Source: VFMC01 sp044359565
GTDB lineage: Bacteria; Actinomycetota; Acidimicrobiia; Acidimicrobiales; Ilumatobacteraceae
Direction of reading: 5' to 3'
DNA: 5,646 bases
NCBI GenBank assembly: GCA_044359565.1
Contig: JBIKLX010000195.1
Coordinates: 1 to 5,646 of the forward strand
The translations under genes were made by a program, and so were the position numbers. Below are positions 4,836-5,646 of the stretch, piece after piece. The notes beneath the pieces were generated by a model. It made no database searches. It was not told the origin of the DNA and worked only from the letters and a program-made list of their open reading frames with translations. Positions within the stretch are counted from its first letter, which is position 1. Every line of letters begins with the position of its first letter.

Positions 4836-5612
4836 ATGTCCCGCCCCGACGGCCGCGCCCCCCACGAACTGCGCACCATCGCCTTCGAACGCGACTTCAC
4901 CGAGATGGCGGCCGGCAGTGTGCTGGTGTCGTTCGGCCGCACCCGCGTGCTGTGCACCGCGTCGATCGACGAAGACGTGCCGCGCTGGATGAAGGGCACC
5001 GGCACGGGCTGGGTTACGGCCGAGTACTCGATGCTGCCGGGCAGTTCGCCCGAGCGCGTCGACCGCGAGGCGGCCAAGGGCAAGCAGAGCGGGCGCACCG
5101 TCGAGATCCAGCGCCTCATCGGCCGGTCGTTGCGTGCGGCGTGCGACATGCGCCTGCTCGGCGAGCGCCAAGTAGTGGTCGACTGCGACGTGCTGCAGGC
5201 CGACGGCGGCACCCGCACCGCCAGCATCTGCGGCGGCTACCTGGCGCTGCACGATGCACTCACCCGCCTGCAACAGAACGGCGCCATCAAGCAGCATCCG
5301 CTGCATTCGTTCTGCGCCGCCATCAGCGTGGGCATCGTCGGTGGCTCGCCGGTGCTCGACCTGCCGTACGTGGAGGACTCGACGGCCGAGGTCGACATGA
5401 ACGTGGTGATGCTGGGTCAGCCGCACGACAGCGCGCACGAGCCGCGCTTCGTCGAGGTGCAGGGCACGGCCGAGGGTGTGGCGTTCAGCCGGGGCGAACT
5501 CGACGCGCTGCTCGGACTCGCGTCCGGTGGTCTGCGCGAGATCATGGACCTGCAGGCACTGCTGGTGAGCGACCCGCCGTCGCCGCGGGCGATGCTCACC
5601 CGCAAGAAGTGA
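4836..5612 (+). CDS. rph: ribonuclease PH
   Basis: RNase PH is a phosphate-dependent 3'-5' exoribonuclease that trims the 3' ends of tRNA precursors and other RNAs, working as a ring of six subunits in the cytoplasm. The 258-residue product has the family's length and motifs in order: the N-terminal RPDGRAPHELR, VLVSFGRTRVLCTAS, the TGWVTAEYSMLP block, SGRTVEIQRLIGRSLRA with R87 (E. coli Arg86 equivalent), the phosphate-binding DGGTRTA with T126 and R127, and the acidic pair D181 and D187 in Y-V-E-D-S-T-A-E-V-D that binds the metal. All catalytic residues look intact. The start is fixed by AGGAG 6 nt upstream. The gene follows murI after 26 nt on the same strand. A GTG overlapping its stop codon suggests a coupled downstream gene; in mycobacteria the next gene is rdgB. 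Confidence 0.97.
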   Translation: MSRPDGRAPHELRTIAFERDFTEMAAGSVLVSFGRTRVLCTASIDEDVPRWMKGTGTGWVTAEYSMLPGSSPERVDREAAKGKQSGRTVEIQRLIGRSLRAACDMRLLGERQVVVDCDVLQADGGTRTASICGGYLALHDALTRLQQNGAIKQHPLHSFCAAISVGIVGGSPVLDLPYVEDSTAEVDMNVVMLGQPHDSAHEPRFVEVQGTAEGVAFSRGELDALLGLASGGLREIMDLQALLVSDPPSPRAMLTRKK

Positions 5613-5646
5613 GCGCCGTGCCCGCCCCCGACCAGACCGGACAGCC
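5609..5646 (+). CDS. possible start of a downstream gene, truncated by the window end
   Basis: A GTG at 5609-5611 overlaps the rph TGA, and a second in-frame GTG lies at 5618. The frame stays open to the window end, encoding about 12 residues (VSAVPAPDQTGQ from the first GTG). This kind of overlap is typical of translationally coupled actinobacterial genes. By analogy with mycobacteria the gene could be rdgB (non-canonical purine NTP pyrophosphatase), but nothing in these few residues identifies it. Too little is visible to be sure it is coding. Confidence 0.3.
   Translation, partial: MSAVPAPDQTGQ

Noticed and set aside
4563..5438. A 291-codon open frame on the minus strand opposite the end of murI and rph
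   Set aside because: It is antisense to intact murI and rph and its composition is that of a shadow frame.
1..5646. Signs of a mobile element, CRISPR array, toxin-antitoxin pair or defence system
   Set aside because: No transposase or integrase motifs, long terminal repeats, regularly spaced repeat arrays or defence-type domains were seen. The genes are core metabolic and RNA functions with even base composition.

Overview
The window is GC-rich, gene-dense bacterial DNA with GTG starts, near-leaderless promoter spacing and Shine-Dalgarno sites. The order mec - cysM - (regulator) - murI - rph closely follows the mycobacterial block Rv1334 (mec), Rv1335 (cysO), Rv1336 (cysM), Rv1338 (murI), Rv1340 (rphA), as recalled from memory. 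This points to an actinobacterium (Actinomycetota). A deep lineage such as Acidimicrobiia is possible, but the sequence alone does not prove it. No rRNA, tRNA, tmRNA, CRISPR array, insertion sequence or prophage gene was recognised.

Layout. Positions 1-299 (+) hold the C-terminal end of a CorA-type divalent cation transporter. It converges on a minus-strand pair: an EamA/DMT-type membrane transporter (1655-831), followed 12 nt later by smpB (818-321), the tmRNA-binding protein of trans-translation. A divergent gap of about 94 bp (1656-1749) separates this pair from a plus-strand series. That series is a JAMM/M67 metallopeptidase of the Mec type (1750-2157), a CysM-type PLP-dependent cysteine synthase (2322-3272), a MerR-family regulator 2 nt downstream (3275-3919), glutamate racemase murI (3961-4809) and ribonuclease PH rph (4836-5612). 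A possible next gene begins at the rph stop codon and runs off the window.

How the genes fit together. In Mycobacterium tuberculosis, CysM joins O-phosphoserine to sulfur delivered by the thiocarboxylated carrier protein CysO, and Mec then releases cysteine from the CysO-cysteine adduct. Here mec and cysM are present, and CysM keeps the arginine linked to O-phosphoserine use, but no cysO lies between or beside them. The mec-cysM gap is only 164 nt and contains a palindromic candidate promoter/operator and two in-frame start candidates for cysM. The MerR gene is tightly coupled to cysM and takes the place of the rhomboid gene of mycobacteria. murI (D-glutamate for peptidoglycan) and rph (3' trimming of tRNA) are housekeeping genes.

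Overall this is mostly an ordinary core-genome region. I found no clearly new system. The lead most worth following is the cysO-less mec/cysM/merR arrangement and its intergenic region.
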